NCBI GenBank assembly: GCA_963738325.1
Contig: CAVTWD010000011.1
Coordinates: 1 to 64,000 of the forward strand
DNA length: 64,000 nucleotides
Reading direction: 5' to 3'
Source: CAVTWD01 sp963738325
GTDB lineage: Bacteria > Actinomycetota > Acidimicrobiia > Acidimicrobiales > Ilumatobacteraceae
Shown here one piece after another: positions 55,094-63,578 of the stretch. Position 1 is the first letter of the stretch. Each line of letters opens with the position of its first letter. The notes below the pieces were generated by a model. The model was not told the origin of the DNA and ran no database searches. It saw only the letters and a program-made list of their open reading frames with translations. A program made the translations under genes and the position numbers.

Positions 55094-56121
55094 CTAGATG
55101 ACTGAATTCGAAGGGGTCGTTAGTAGTCGTAGGCGGTGAGGGAGCGGAGCACTGGTTGGCCGGTGTGGTCGTTGTGCCAGATGGCGGCGGTGAGGGCGAG
55201 AAGGCGTTGGAGGACTCGAACAACGACGCCACCTGGTGTTCTGCCGCCGTGGCGTTCGAGGTCGAGTTGGCCTTTCAACGTGTCGTTGATGGATTCGATG
55301 ATTTGACGGAACGGTTTGAGCAGTCGGGCGCCGGGACGAGATGGTTCGCGCTTGAACGTGGGGCGCAGCAGGTGCACTCCGTGATCGGTGAGGAAGGTCT
55401 CGAACTCGCGGCTGGCGTAGCCCTTGTCGGCGATGAGGATCTGACCGGCCCGGGCGCCCAGCAGGTCGGGGTCGGTCTCGAACAGGTCTCGGGCGATGTC
55501 GCGTTCGTCGAGTTTGGGGTGGGCCAGGGCGTAGGTGATGGGCAGCCCGCCGGGAGTGCAGACGAGGTGCAGGCGCAGGCCCCAGAAGTAGCGGGAGTGG
55601 CTGGCGCAGTAGCCGTAGCCGGCCCAGCCGGCCAGATTCGAACGGCGGGCGGTGGGCCGGGATCGGCCGCATTCCACCGGGGTCGAGTCGATGATCCAGG
55701 TGTCGTCACACCACGCCCGAGTGTCGACCGCCAAGACTCGGATCAGCGCCTGGAGCAGGCCCGACGCCGCCCGCAGCCGCCGGTTGTAGCCGGACTGGCG
55801 AGGCAGATAGGGGAACAGGTGCACCAGGTGGCAGCGGGCATAACGCAACCAGCGCGTCTCGGATGTGAACCCCAACAGCGCCTGCAACACCGCCACCGTC
55901 GCCAACTCGGCGTCACTCAGTCTGGGCTCGATGCCCACCACCGGGCGCACCGGCGCCAAGCTCGGGTCATCCTTCAACGCGTCATCGATACGGACGTACA
56001 GTGCAGTGGCGAGGGTGTCCAGGTCGGCGTCCATGAGACCTCCACGGTCGAACGGAGTAGCAACGCCGATCGTGGACGCTCTCGCCGCGTCAGGCGCGGA
56101 CCCTTGGAATCACTCGTCTAG
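55094..56121 (-). mobile_element. IS982-type insertion sequence, copy A
   Basis: About 1.03 kb with terminal repeats beginning CTAGATGACTGAATTC on the left and CTAGACGAGTGATTCC (inverted) on the right. It abuts the IS630 element on the left and copy B on the right, sharing CTAG. Confidence 0.82.
55120..56034 (-). CDS. IS982-family-type transposase, copy A
   Basis: 304 residues, intact. MDADLDTLATALYVRIDDAL starts a helical N-terminal region. The DDE core is complete: Asp in WIIDSTPVECGRSRP, Asp in ILIADKGYASREFET, Glu in RQIIESINDTLKGQLDLERH. It has the same length as copy B, with many substitutions, so the two are related but not recent duplicates. Confidence 0.9.
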   Translation of the reverse strand: MDADLDTLATALYVRIDDALKDDPSLAPVRPVVGIEPRLSDAELATVAVLQALLGFTSETRWLRYARCHLVHLFPYLPRQSGYNRRLRAASGLLQALIRVLAVDTRAWCDDTWIIDSTPVECGRSRPTARRSNLAGWAGYGYCASHSRYFWGLRLHLVCTPGGLPITYALAHPKLDERDIARDLFETDPDLLGARAGQILIADKGYASREFETFLTDHGVHLLRPTFKREPSRPGARLLKPFRQIIESINDTLKGQLDLERHGGRTPGGVVVRVLQRLLALTAAIWHNDHTGQPVLRSLTAYDY

Positions 56122-56133
56122 ACGAGTGATTCC
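56106..56133. repeat. Perfect 28-bp palindrome at the junction of two IS elements
   Basis: Each half is GGAATCACTCGTCT/AGACGAGTGATTCC, centred on CTAG at 56118-56121. It consists of the facing inner ends of the two IS982-type copies, joined with one shared CTAG. Confidence 0.85.
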
Positions 56134-57144
56134 CGGGGGTATCCGCCGTTGACGCGGCGAAGGCGTCCACGATCGGCGTTGCTGATTCCGTCGACCTTGG
56201 AGGTCTCGTGGACGCCGACCTGGACACCCTCGCCACTGCACTGTATGTCCGCGTTGATGACGCGCTGAAGGATGATCCGACGCTGGCGCCGCGCCTGCCG
56301 AAAGGATCGTTCAGGCCCAAGCTGTCCGACGCCGAGCTGATCACGCTGGCGGTGCTGCAAGCCCTCGCCGGGTTCGTGTCCGAGACCCGCTGGCTGCGCC
56401 ACGCCCGTCAGCACCTCTGTCACCTGTTCCCCTATCTGCCCCGCCAGTCCGGCTACAACAAGCGGCTGCGGGCGGCGTCGGGCCAGCTCAAAGCCATGAT
56501 CCGGATCTTGGCGATCGAGAGTCGAGGATGGAGCGACGACGTTTGGCTGATCGATTCGACCCCCGTCGAGTGCGGCCGATCTCGGCCCACCGCCAAGCGG
56601 TCCGACACCGCCGGCTGGTCCGCCTACGGCTACTGCGCCAGCCATTCCCGCTACTTCTGGGGCCTGCGTCTGCACCTGATCTGCACCCCCGCGGGGCTGC
56701 CCATCACCTACGCCCTCACCAACCCCAAGACCGACGAACGCGACATCGCCCGCGACATGCTCGAGACCGAGCCCGAGCTCCTCGCCCGCCGCCCCGGCCA
56801 AACCCTCATCGCCGACAAGGGCTACACGTCTACCGAGTTCGAGGGGTTCCTCGCCGACCACGGCGCCCGACTGCTGCGCCCCGCCTTCGAGAAGGAACGA
56901 CCCCGACCCGGCGCCCACCTGCTCAAACCGCTCCGCCAAATCATCGAGTCGGTCAACGACACCCTCAAAGGCCAACTCGACCTCGAACGCCACGGCGGCC
57001 GGACCTGCGACGGAGTCGCCGCACGAGTACTTCAACGCGTCCTCGCCCTCACCGCCGCCATCTGGCACAACGACACCACCAACCAACCCATCCTGCGATC
57101 GCTCATCGCCTACGACCACTGACCCCCAGGAATTAGTCATCTAG
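56118..57144 (+). mobile_element. IS982-type insertion sequence, copy B (inverted)
   Basis: About 1.03 kb. The right end reads, from outside, CTAGATGACTAATTCC, matching copy A's outer end. It lies head-to-head with copy A, giving an inverted pair of about 2.05 kb. Confidence 0.82.
56208..57122 (+). CDS. IS982-family-type transposase, copy B
   Basis: 304 residues, intact: MDADLDTLATALYVRVDDAL; WLIDSTPVECGRSRPTAKRS; TLIADKGYTSTEFEGFLADH; RQIIESVNDTLKGQLDLERH. The DDE residues are all present. The two elements face each other, so their outward-facing ends could mobilise what lies between or around them only as a composite unit, which here contains nothing. Confidence 0.9.
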   Translation: MDADLDTLATALYVRVDDALKDDPTLAPRLPKGSFRPKLSDAELITLAVLQALAGFVSETRWLRHARQHLCHLFPYLPRQSGYNKRLRAASGQLKAMIRILAIESRGWSDDVWLIDSTPVECGRSRPTAKRSDTAGWSAYGYCASHSRYFWGLRLHLICTPAGLPITYALTNPKTDERDIARDMLETEPELLARRPGQTLIADKGYTSTEFEGFLADHGARLLRPAFEKERPRPGAHLLKPLRQIIESVNDTLKGQLDLERHGGRTCDGVAARVLQRVLALTAAIWHNDTTNQPILRSLIAYDH

Positions 57145-58327
57145 TGCCGCGACCGGGTCGCCCGGCGTGCCGTGCCTCGACCAGCTGGGTGAGCACGATC
57201 CCGTCCGAGGCGCCATGGCCGTCGTAGCGGTTGGCCACGAGATAGAGGGTGCGGCCGTCGTCCCCGCCGAGCATGCACGCGAAGCAACCGCGGTCGGCCT
57301 GGATCGAGTCGAGCACCTTGCCGCCTTCGGCGACGCGGGTGCATCGCTGCCCGGGGACGCTGGCGTACCAGATCGCCCCTTCGGCATCCGCGCAGATGCC
57401 GTCGGGGGCCGAGCCCGGTCCGAGGTCGGCCCAGACCCGTCGGTCGACCAGCTCACCGGCCTCCGTGATCGTCCACGCGCTCAGCCGGTCTGCGTGGGAC
57501 TCGGCCACCACGAGTGTGTCATCGCCGAGGACGACCATCCCGTTCGGGAACCACACGTCGTCGGCCACGTGGCGACTGGTGCCGTCGGGTAGCACCACGG
57601 CCACGATCCCCGGCTTCGACGGCTCCCACGGCGCCGCGCCTGCGGCCAGCACATTTTCGGGACCGCCCGCCGCGGTCTCCAGCCACTCCCACAGCTGTTC
57701 GGGGTGGGTGGCCTCGTAGTTGCTCAGCGGCAGCTCGGGAACGTCGTTGCCACGGAAGATGATGACCCGGTGCAGGTTGACCCCGCCCGGGGTGGGCGTC
57801 CACTCGAACCCGTTCAACGTCGTGAACCGGCCCGGGTCGTTGTGGCCCTCGGCGATCTCGATGATCCGCCGCCAGATCGACTTGGCCGCTGAGCGCACAT
57901 CCTCCGGGGCTCCGACATCCAGACGGGTGGGGTCAGGACGGACCATCCCCGAGATCACGACCTCCACCATTTGGTGAATGTCGCCGGCCCGGCCATCCGC
58001 GCCGGCGAGGCGCGTCGCCCGGTAACGCTCGACTCGCTCCCGGGCCTCCGCACCCGCAGGGGTGTAGGCCGGGTCGGCGATCAGCCCGTATTCGCCCAGC
58101 CACTCCGCGTGCTCGGTCACCGCCACGAAGTCCAGCGGGCGACGCAGACGGGTCTCCTCGGCGTTATTCAAAGAAGAGCGGGCCGCCTCGCCCTTGGCGA
58201 AACGGAACGCCTCATCCGGACCGTTCAGCGAGGCGATCACGAAGGCGTCGAGCGACCAGGCCGTGTGAACGTGCAACTCCCCGAAGTACGCGTCGCGCAG
58301 CGGGTTCGCGGCCGGGCTCATGAGCAT
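57137..58327 (-). CDS. Chimeric protein: DUF3604 N-terminus fused to SMP-30-like C-terminus
   Basis: 396 residues. Residues 1-225 (LRDAYFGELHVHTAWSLDAF, LDFVAVTEHAEWLGEYGLI, TLNGFEWTPTPGGVNLHRVI) are the start of a DUF3604 protein, a PHP-like metal-dependent fold normally over 500 residues. From about residue 235 the sequence becomes an SMP-30/gluconolactonase propeller C-terminus (KPGIVAVVLPDGTSRHVADD, VWFPNGMVVLGDDTLVVAES, GSAPDGICADAEGAIWYASV). The joint is near 57635. Neither domain is complete, so activity is unlikely; an internal in-frame deletion is the simplest cause. Confidence 0.8.
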   Translation of the reverse strand: MLMSPAANPLRDAYFGELHVHTAWSLDAFVIASLNGPDEAFRFAKGEAARSSLNNAEETRLRRPLDFVAVTEHAEWLGEYGLIADPAYTPAGAEARERVERYRATRLAGADGRAGDIHQMVEVVISGMVRPDPTRLDVGAPEDVRSAAKSIWRRIIEIAEGHNDPGRFTTLNGFEWTPTPGGVNLHRVIIFRGNDVPELPLSNYEATHPEQLWEWLETAAGGPENVLAAGAAPWEPSKPGIVAVVLPDGTSRHVADDVWFPNGMVVLGDDTLVVAESHADRLSAWTITEAGELVDRRVWADLGPGSAPDGICADAEGAIWYASVPGQRCTRVAEGGKVLDSIQADRGCFACMLGGDDGRTLYLVANRYDGHGASDGIVLTQLVEARHAGRPGRGTR

Positions 58328-58602
58328 GTCCTTTCGTAGCGACCGACCAGTTCGTGCACCCGCGCCCAGTCGATCGCGGTGACTGGCTCGATGTGCAACG
58401 TGCCGTCGGTGATCATCTCAAGCAAAGCCAACTCTCCGCGTCCGCCGAGGCCCCGCCGCAGCATGTACGCGGTCTCCACGATCACGAGCGCGTTCGTAAC
58501 GAGCGGACCTGGATCCCTCTCCAAGAGGTCGGTGCACGCGCGGTTGTACCGGTCGGCCCGGTCGGCGAGCGCCACGAGCACGCCGGTGTCGATGATGAGC
58601 AC
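58318..58602 (-). CDS. PIN-domain toxin (VapC-like), C-terminus lost
   Basis: 94 residues: MLIIDTGVLVALADRADRYN has the first catalytic Asp, and LVTNALVIVETAYMLRRGLG the Glu. The protein ends at WARVHELVGRYERTCS, before the last acidic residues expected in DASVVAIAER-like sequence. Its end overlaps the start of the chimeric gene, so the deletion that moved that gene here probably cut the toxin. It is unlikely to be an active RNase. Confidence 0.78.
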   Translation of the reverse strand: MLIIDTGVLVALADRADRYNRACTDLLERDPGPLVTNALVIVETAYMLRRGLGGRGELALLEMITDGTLHIEPVTAIDWARVHELVGRYERTCS

Positions 58603-58611
58603 CAGGCGGAC

Positions 58612-58849
58612 TCAGTCGCGACCGAAGCCCTCGGCAAGGAGCTCATCGATCCGGTGAGACAACCCGGACGTGGAGCTGCCCACACCGCTCAAGGCAAGTC
58701 GGCGCCGCGAGGAAACGGCTTCTGCGGTCGGAGAAGCCGAGACAGCCTGTTCGACCGCTTCGACCACCACTGCGTCCACCGTCATGCCGCGCTTCGACGC
58801 CAAGCTGACGACCTTTGGCCGCCAAGGCGTCGGGCAGCTCGACGTTCAT
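58612..58849 (-). CDS. VapB-like antitoxin, frame break near 58810
   Basis: MNVELPDALAAK starts at ATG 58849. After a one-base shift the frame reads LASKRGMTVDAVVVEAVEQA, ending in LSHRIDELLAEGFGRD. The ribbon-helix-helix N-terminus and the toxin-binding ELLAEGFGR tail are typical of VapB partners of PIN toxins. Its stop is 9 bp upstream of the toxin start. Confidence 0.68.
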
Positions 58850-58920
58850 CGACCTGGCCCAAGCGTAGAGGCCCGCCAGCGCGTCCCGACCAACCGATTG
58901 TCAGGGGCTCGACGCGCGTT

Positions 58921-58961
58921 CCATCCCGCGAAAATCCCGCGCGTCCCGCGAAAATCCCGCG
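58921..58961. repeat. Integrase arm-type repeats, right end (two copies)
   Basis: TCCCGCGAAAATCCCGCG occurs at 58924-58941 and 58944-58961, in the same orientation as the copy in the integrase end (37225-37242). Confidence 0.6.
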
Positions 58962-59068
58962 TCCGCCGCCAATCGTCCTGTGTCGTCTCGTGTTGTCCTG
59001 TAGCGCCTGAGGTGGGCAAACGCGAACCAGCGAACACTGGCGGATACGTGCGGACACGCGGGAATCGA

Positions 59069-59113
59069 CCTTGTAAGCGGTAGGTCGTCGGTTCGACCCC
59101 GACACCCGGCTCC
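59069..59113 (+). repeat. attR: partial tRNA-Thr copy
   Basis: A 45-bp copy of the tRNA-Thr 3' half (anticodon loop to CC) with 43 of 45 identical bases. No 5' half precedes it, so it is not a tRNA gene. It marks the right edge of the 22-kb element. Confidence 0.9.
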
Positions 59114-59200
59114 CCGCCTCGCCGCGCCAGCCCATCGCTTGCAAAACGGGACGTCGCCCGGCACGTACGATCACGGTGCCGACTGGCGGGGTGGACGACG

Positions 59201-59845
59201 ATGGCGCAACCGAGCAAGCTCCCGTGGCCCCGAGGGTCGCGGGCGCGGCCGGCTCGCGTCGCGAAGCCACCGCCGCCTCCCGCTGGCCGGCGAGGTGCTT
59301 CGCCGTTCCACGCGCCGGCCTCCTCCGTGCCGGGCACGCCCGTGACCGTCGAGCGCATCGGCCACCGCGCCCTCGTGGACCACGGCACGCAACAGATGCC
59401 CTTCGCACCGGCCATCTCGGAGAGCGCGCCGCGCCGGCGCCGGCGGTTGCCCCTGCTGCTGGCGGGGGCGGCGGTGCTCGCGGTCGCCGTGGTCGGGGTC
59501 GTCGTCCTGCTCACCCGAGAGCAGGGCGCCGCCACCCCTCGGTCGAGCCCATCGACTTCCGCGGCCACCACGACGGTCCCGTTCGCGCCAGAGCGGGGAC
59601 TGTGGGCCGGCTGGCCGAAGAGCGACAAACCACCGATCGGCCTCGGCGACACCGGAGAGGCGGTGCGCTACCTGCAAGGTGTGCTGCGGCTCAAGGCCTC
59701 ACAGCGCACCCTGGCCGTCGACGGACGCTACGGGTCCGCGACCCAGAACGCGGTGCGACTCCTGCAGCGCTTCGTGCACCTGCCGCCCACCGGGCGGGTC
59801 GACGCCGCCACCTGGGCGATGATCGACCGCCTCGCCAGCGGCTAG
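59201..59845 (+). CDS. Peptidoglycan-binding domain membrane protein
   Basis: 214 residues from ATG 59201. A Pro/Arg-rich cytoplasmic region (about 1-80) leads into one transmembrane helix (LPLLLAGAAVLAVAVVGVVV). A Ser/Thr linker and a PG_binding_1 domain follow (PPIGLGDTGEAVRYLQGVLR, DGRYGSATQNAVRLLQRFVH). It probably anchors to the cell wall from the membrane. It is the first chromosomal gene right of the element. Confidence 0.85.
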   Translation: MAQPSKLPWPRGSRARPARVAKPPPPPAGRRGASPFHAPASSVPGTPVTVERIGHRALVDHGTQQMPFAPAISESAPRRRRRLPLLLAGAAVLAVAVVGVVVLLTREQGAATPRSSPSTSAATTTVPFAPERGLWAGWPKSDKPPIGLGDTGEAVRYLQGVLRLKASQRTLAVDGRYGSATQNAVRLLQRFVHLPPTGRVDAATWAMIDRLASG

Positions 59846-59887
59846 CCGTACTTGCTAGCCCGAACTCGAGACGTCGTGACAGGTTTT

Positions 59888-59975
59888 CGTGCGGAGGTCG
59901 ATCCCGCTCTGCCGGTCGACCGGAGCTCCCCAGATGGGGGGATCCGAAGGGGGAAAGGTCTCCTTCCCCCCTTCG
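59888..59975. repeat. Dispersed hairpin repeat, copy B
   Basis: Matches copy A near groEL in its CGTGCG.AGGTCGATC start, CCGGTCGACCGGAGCTCC middle and terminal hairpin (59945-59975, arms CGAAGGGGG/CCCCCTTCG). Here it lies between two convergent genes, where it could end transcription in both directions. Confidence 0.75.
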
Positions 59976-60054
59976 CGAGTGCTCCTCGGCCCGGCTCGCC
60001 CGGTGGCTCGGCCCGCAGAGCTCGCCCGCGGCCCGTGCTGTCGGCCCGACCAGT

Positions 60055-62083
60055 TCACCCGGCGGCGAGCGCAGCGGCTCGGCCGGCGCAGTCGTAGATG
60101 CCCGAGGCTCCCTGACCACCCCAGTTCGAGGCCGAGACCGGCGCGCACACCTGCTCGACGAGCGAGGAAACCCCGCCACCGCGAGCGAAGCCGCCCGGCC
60201 CACCGAAGCCGCCACCACCGGCCATGACGAAACGGAGTCTGCCGGTCTGGACGAGGTGGGCCAGCTCGGACGGAGTCATGGCGGGATCGCTGCCCGAGAA
60301 CCCGCCCATCGCCATCACCGAATCTCCGGCGATGATGGCCGCCGACGCCTGCATCGACGAGTCCACCGCCACGAGCCACTTCTCCGTCGTCCGCTGGCTC
60401 TTCAGCCAGTCGAGCTCGGCGTCCGAAAGCCCGCCAAAGCCTCCCGGCCCGCCACGTTGGCCCCCGCCCGATCCGCCGGCGGGCAACCCAACCGGTCCGC
60501 CCCCAGGGAAGCGGCCGCCTCCGAAGCCCACTGCCGCGGCGGAGGTGGGCCACGCGTCTGGGAACGTGCCGCTCGCCGGCTGGCTCAATGCGCTCGCCGA
60601 CCAGACCGCGGGGGCCACCAATGCCATGGTGAGACCACCAGCCACACCAATTCGACGCAACGGCACCGAGGCAGAACGGATCACCGCCGCGCCGACGAGC
60701 GCGCCGGCCGCGAGCACCAGACCGATGGGGATCAGCGAGCGGAGTCCCTGGACCGCGTCTACCCGGTCGAGGAACACCACCTGGAGCATGGCGGTGGCGG
60801 CCAGCGCGGCGGCGGCGAACAACAGGCCGCTCGGCCGGGCGCGACGCACCAGGGCGACGCCGATGCCCACCAACGCCGCGATCGACGGAGCGGTCAAGGC
60901 CACGTAGTAGTTGTGGAAGATCCCGCCGGCATAGGCGAAGACGAGGTAGGAGAGACCGAGCCAGCCGGTCCACATGACGAGTGACCCGAGCCCGGGCCCC
61001 CGCCGCCGTCGCCTCGCCCAGGCCACGAACCCCCCGATGACCGCCGCTCCCGCCAGGGGCGCGAGCCATATGACCTGATCACCCATCCCGTTGTTGAACA
61101 GGCGGGTGATGCCGGGAGCGCCCCCGAACTGGTTGATGCCACCGCCGCCGCTCGTCCCGGCCAAGCCGCCGCCCGGGCCAGCGCTGCGGCCGGTCAGCCG
61201 CCCGAACCCGTCGTAGCCGAAGACCAGGTTCCACGCCGTGCCGTCGGTGCTGCCGCCGACATAAGGACCGCGACGAGGCGGGGCTCAGGTCGTGCAGCGC
61301 CACCCAGGAGAAGGCGACGACGAGGAACACCGCGCCCGCGCCGACCAGGTGCAGCAACCGCCGCGACCAAGGCCGCGGTCCGGCCACGAGGTAGGCGAGG
61401 AACAGCGGCGGCATGATGATGGCGGCGGCGAGCAACTTGTCGAGGAAGCCGAGGCCCACGAAGCCGGCCGCGAGGGCGATCCAGCGGAAGCGTCCCGTGG
61501 CGATCGCCCGCTCCGTGGCCCAGGCCGCGGCGACGACGCACAGCACGAGCACCGCGTCCGGGTTGTTGGACCTCGACACGGCCACCAGCACCGGCATCAA
61601 CGCCAACGACAGGCCGGCGGCGATGCCCGCGGGGCGTCCCCACACGCGGCGCACGGTGACCATGAGGAGCCAGACGGCTCCGGCCCCGGCCAGCGCCGAC
61701 GGAGCGAGGAGGCTCCACGACGAGTAGCCGAAGAGCTTCGCCGCGCCTGCGTGCAACCAGAGGGCGAGCGGCGGCTTGTCGACGGTGATCCAACCTCCCG
61801 GGTCGAGCACACCGAAGATGAAGTTGTGCCAGCTCGCCGTCATCGACCGCGCCGCCGCGGCGTAGTAGTAGTAGTAGTAGCTGTTCCCGTACCCGTTCTG
61901 GTCGAGGGCCCACAGCCCGAGGACCACGCTGACCGCAACGACGCCGGCCTCGGCCAGCGGCCAGCCCCACCGGGGCGGGGTCTTGGGACGAGCCGGAACC
62001 GGAGAGATCGACGGGGGCGCGTCGAGCACCGGCGGCGGCAGGGGCGATCCAGGGCCGGGCGGGTCGAGGGTGGCGCTGCTCAT
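60055..62083 (-). CDS. GT39-family membrane glycosyltransferase, frame break near 61270
   Basis: From ATG 62083 (MSSATLDPPGPGSPLPPPVL) the first half reads through DQNGYGNSYYYYYYAAAARS and several helices (WLLMVTVRRVWGRPAGIAAG). After DLSPASSR it continues one base out of frame as PYVGGSTDGTAWNLVFGYDG and INQFGGAPGITRLFNNGMGD to 60055. The C-terminal third is Gly-rich, then LSDAELDWLKSQRTTEKWLV. This is the ArnT-like polyprenyl-phosphate-sugar transferase type with an extracytoplasmic end. It overlaps the GtrA stop by 4 bp, forming a surface-glycosylation operon. Confidence 0.88.
61265..61275. other. Frameshift point in the GT39 gene
   Basis: The upstream frame ends DLSPASSR and then turns into Arg-rich nonsense. 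The other frame continues PYVGGSTDGTAWNLVF. One base near 61270 is wrong or changed. Confidence 0.75.
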
Positions 62084-62631
62084 CGCGTGCCTCTCAGGGT
62101 CGAGGGCTCGGCGGAGACCCTCCGGCGCGAGGCCCGGCGACCGAAAAGCAAGCGGTCCATCACCACGAACTGGGCGAGCCACAAAGCGCCGAAGGCGCTG
62201 AGGTTGGCGGCCAGGATGGCCGCGGTGCGCCCGAGCCCCGTCAATCCGAGGCCTCCGGCCCAGGTCGCCACCCACGCCACGGCCGCCGTCGAGAGAACGA
62301 GGCCGGCCACCGCCAGCACGCAGAAGGGCACGATCTCCCGCCAGGGGTCGGAGGCATCTCGATGCCCCCAGACCCAACGCCGGTTGAGGACATACGAGGG
62401 CGCGATCCCGGCCAAGGTGGCGAGCACGTTGGCCGAGGCCGCGGGCAGCTCCGTGGCGAGGGTCAAGAAGCCGAGGACGCTCAGGCTCAGCACGGTGGTG
62501 GTGACGGAGACCCCCATGCAGCGGGCCAGGCGCGAGCAGACGGGGTGATCGAGGAGGCGGGCGGGCAGGCGCGTGGCGCGCTGGCTCAGGCCGGTCGGCC
62601 GATCGCGGGAGGTGGTGGTCTCGTCGGCCAT
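62080..62631 (-). CDS. GtrA family membrane protein
   Basis: 183 residues from ATG 62631 (MADETTTSRDRPTGLSQRAT). Four transmembrane helices (VTTTVLSLSVLGFLTLATEL, IVPFCVLAVAGLVLSTAAVA and two others) and the motif GIAPSYVLNRRWVWG define GtrA, thought to flip or help flip polyprenyl-phosphate-linked sugars. It is encoded between a GT2 and the GT39 enzyme, which fits a three-step route: charge the lipid carrier, flip it, transfer the sugar. Confidence 0.9.
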   Translation of the reverse strand: MADETTTSRDRPTGLSQRATRLPARLLDHPVCSRLARCMGVSVTTTVLSLSVLGFLTLATELPAASANVLATLAGIAPSYVLNRRWVWGHRDASDPWREIVPFCVLAVAGLVLSTAAVAWVATWAGGLGLTGLGRTAAILAANLSAFGALWLAQFVVMDRLLFGRRASRRRVSAEPSTLRGTR

Positions 62632-62644
62632 CGCTCGACAGCGA

Positions 62645-63454
62645 TCAGGCCGCGACGCAGTCGCGGTCGCGCTGGCGCGGCACGCCGACGATGCCTTCGC
62701 CCCTCCAGAAGCGCCGGCGCATCCGCCACACCCCCTTGAGGTCGTCGAGCGCCGTCCGCAGGATGGCGACTCGCGAGTCGGGATCGTCGACCCACGTGAC
62801 CGGGACCTCGGTGATCCGCAGACCGCTGCGCTCGGCCAGGAGCAGCAGCTCGGTGTCGAAGAACCAGCTCTGATCGACCACCTCCGGAAGGATGGCTTGG
62901 GCCACCGAGGCGCGAACGGCCTTGAAGCCGCACTGGGCGTCGCGGACTCGAGTGCCGAACGCGAGGCGGAGGAGACCGTTGTAGGCACGCGAGATCACCT
63001 CCCGCTTCGCGCCCCGCTCGACGTGGGCCCCTGGGGCCAGCCGGGAGCCGATGGCGACGTCGGCCTCGTCGCTCAAGAGCCGCGACACGAGCGGAACGAA
63101 GGCGGAGAGGTCGGTCGAGAGGTCGATGTCCATGTAGGCCACGACGTCGGCGTCGTTCACCGTCCACGCCGCTCGCAGCGCCCGCCCGCGTCCCTTCTCG
63201 TCGAGATGCAAGACGCGAACGCCAGGGAGCAACGCCAGCGTCTCGGCCAGCGCCAGGGTGCCGTCGGTCGAGGCGTTGTCGACGATCGTGATGCGCCATG
63301 CGAACGGCGCGTGGAGGCGGAGGTAGGCGTGCAGGGTGAAGAGCCGGGCCCGCAGCACGTGCGCCTCGTTGTGAACGGGGAGAACGACGTCCACGGCCGG
63401 GCTCGTGAGGGAGGGGTGGCCTCCGAGTCGTTCGTGCATCGCGGCGGTGGTCAT
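62645..63454 (-). CDS. GT2 glycosyltransferase, dolichyl-phosphate sugar synthase type
   Basis: 269 residues from ATG 63454, preceded by GGAAGGGA. The GT-A fold shows VDVVLPVHNEAHVLRARLFT, ITIVDNASTDGTLALAETLA and the DxD in VVAYMDIDLSTDLSAFVPLV. The acceptor-side segments are VERGAKREVISRAYNGLLRL and RVRDAQCGFKAVRASVAQAI. These match polyprenyl-phosphate mannosyl/glucosyltransferases without a C-terminal membrane domain. It should supply the lipid-linked sugar used by the GT39 protein. Confidence 0.92.
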   Translation of the reverse strand: MTTAAMHERLGGHPSLTSPAVDVVLPVHNEAHVLRARLFTLHAYLRLHAPFAWRITIVDNASTDGTLALAETLALLPGVRVLHLDEKGRGRALRAAWTVNDADVVAYMDIDLSTDLSAFVPLVSRLLSDEADVAIGSRLAPGAHVERGAKREVISRAYNGLLRLAFGTRVRDAQCGFKAVRASVAQAILPEVVDQSWFFDTELLLLAERSGLRITEVPVTWVDDPDSRVAILRTALDDLKGVWRMRRRFWRGEGIVGVPRQRDRDCVAA

Positions 63455-63578
63455 CGAACGTCCCTTCCTCGGGCGGTGGGGGGAAGCCGCCATCAGGAGG
63501 ATGCGGGACGTGGCTTGGGGGCGCCGGCGAGCGACCTGGGAGTTACCTGTGAGGGCGAACGGGCGGGTCGACCGCGGC

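Noticed and set aside
55156..56121. Plus-strand frame across IS copy A, and the minus-strand frame across copy B (56118-57140)
   Set aside because: Antisense shadows of the intact transposases.
59069..59113. A second tRNA-Thr gene
   Set aside because: Only the 3' half is present; there is no acceptor 5' strand or D arm. It is the right attachment site.
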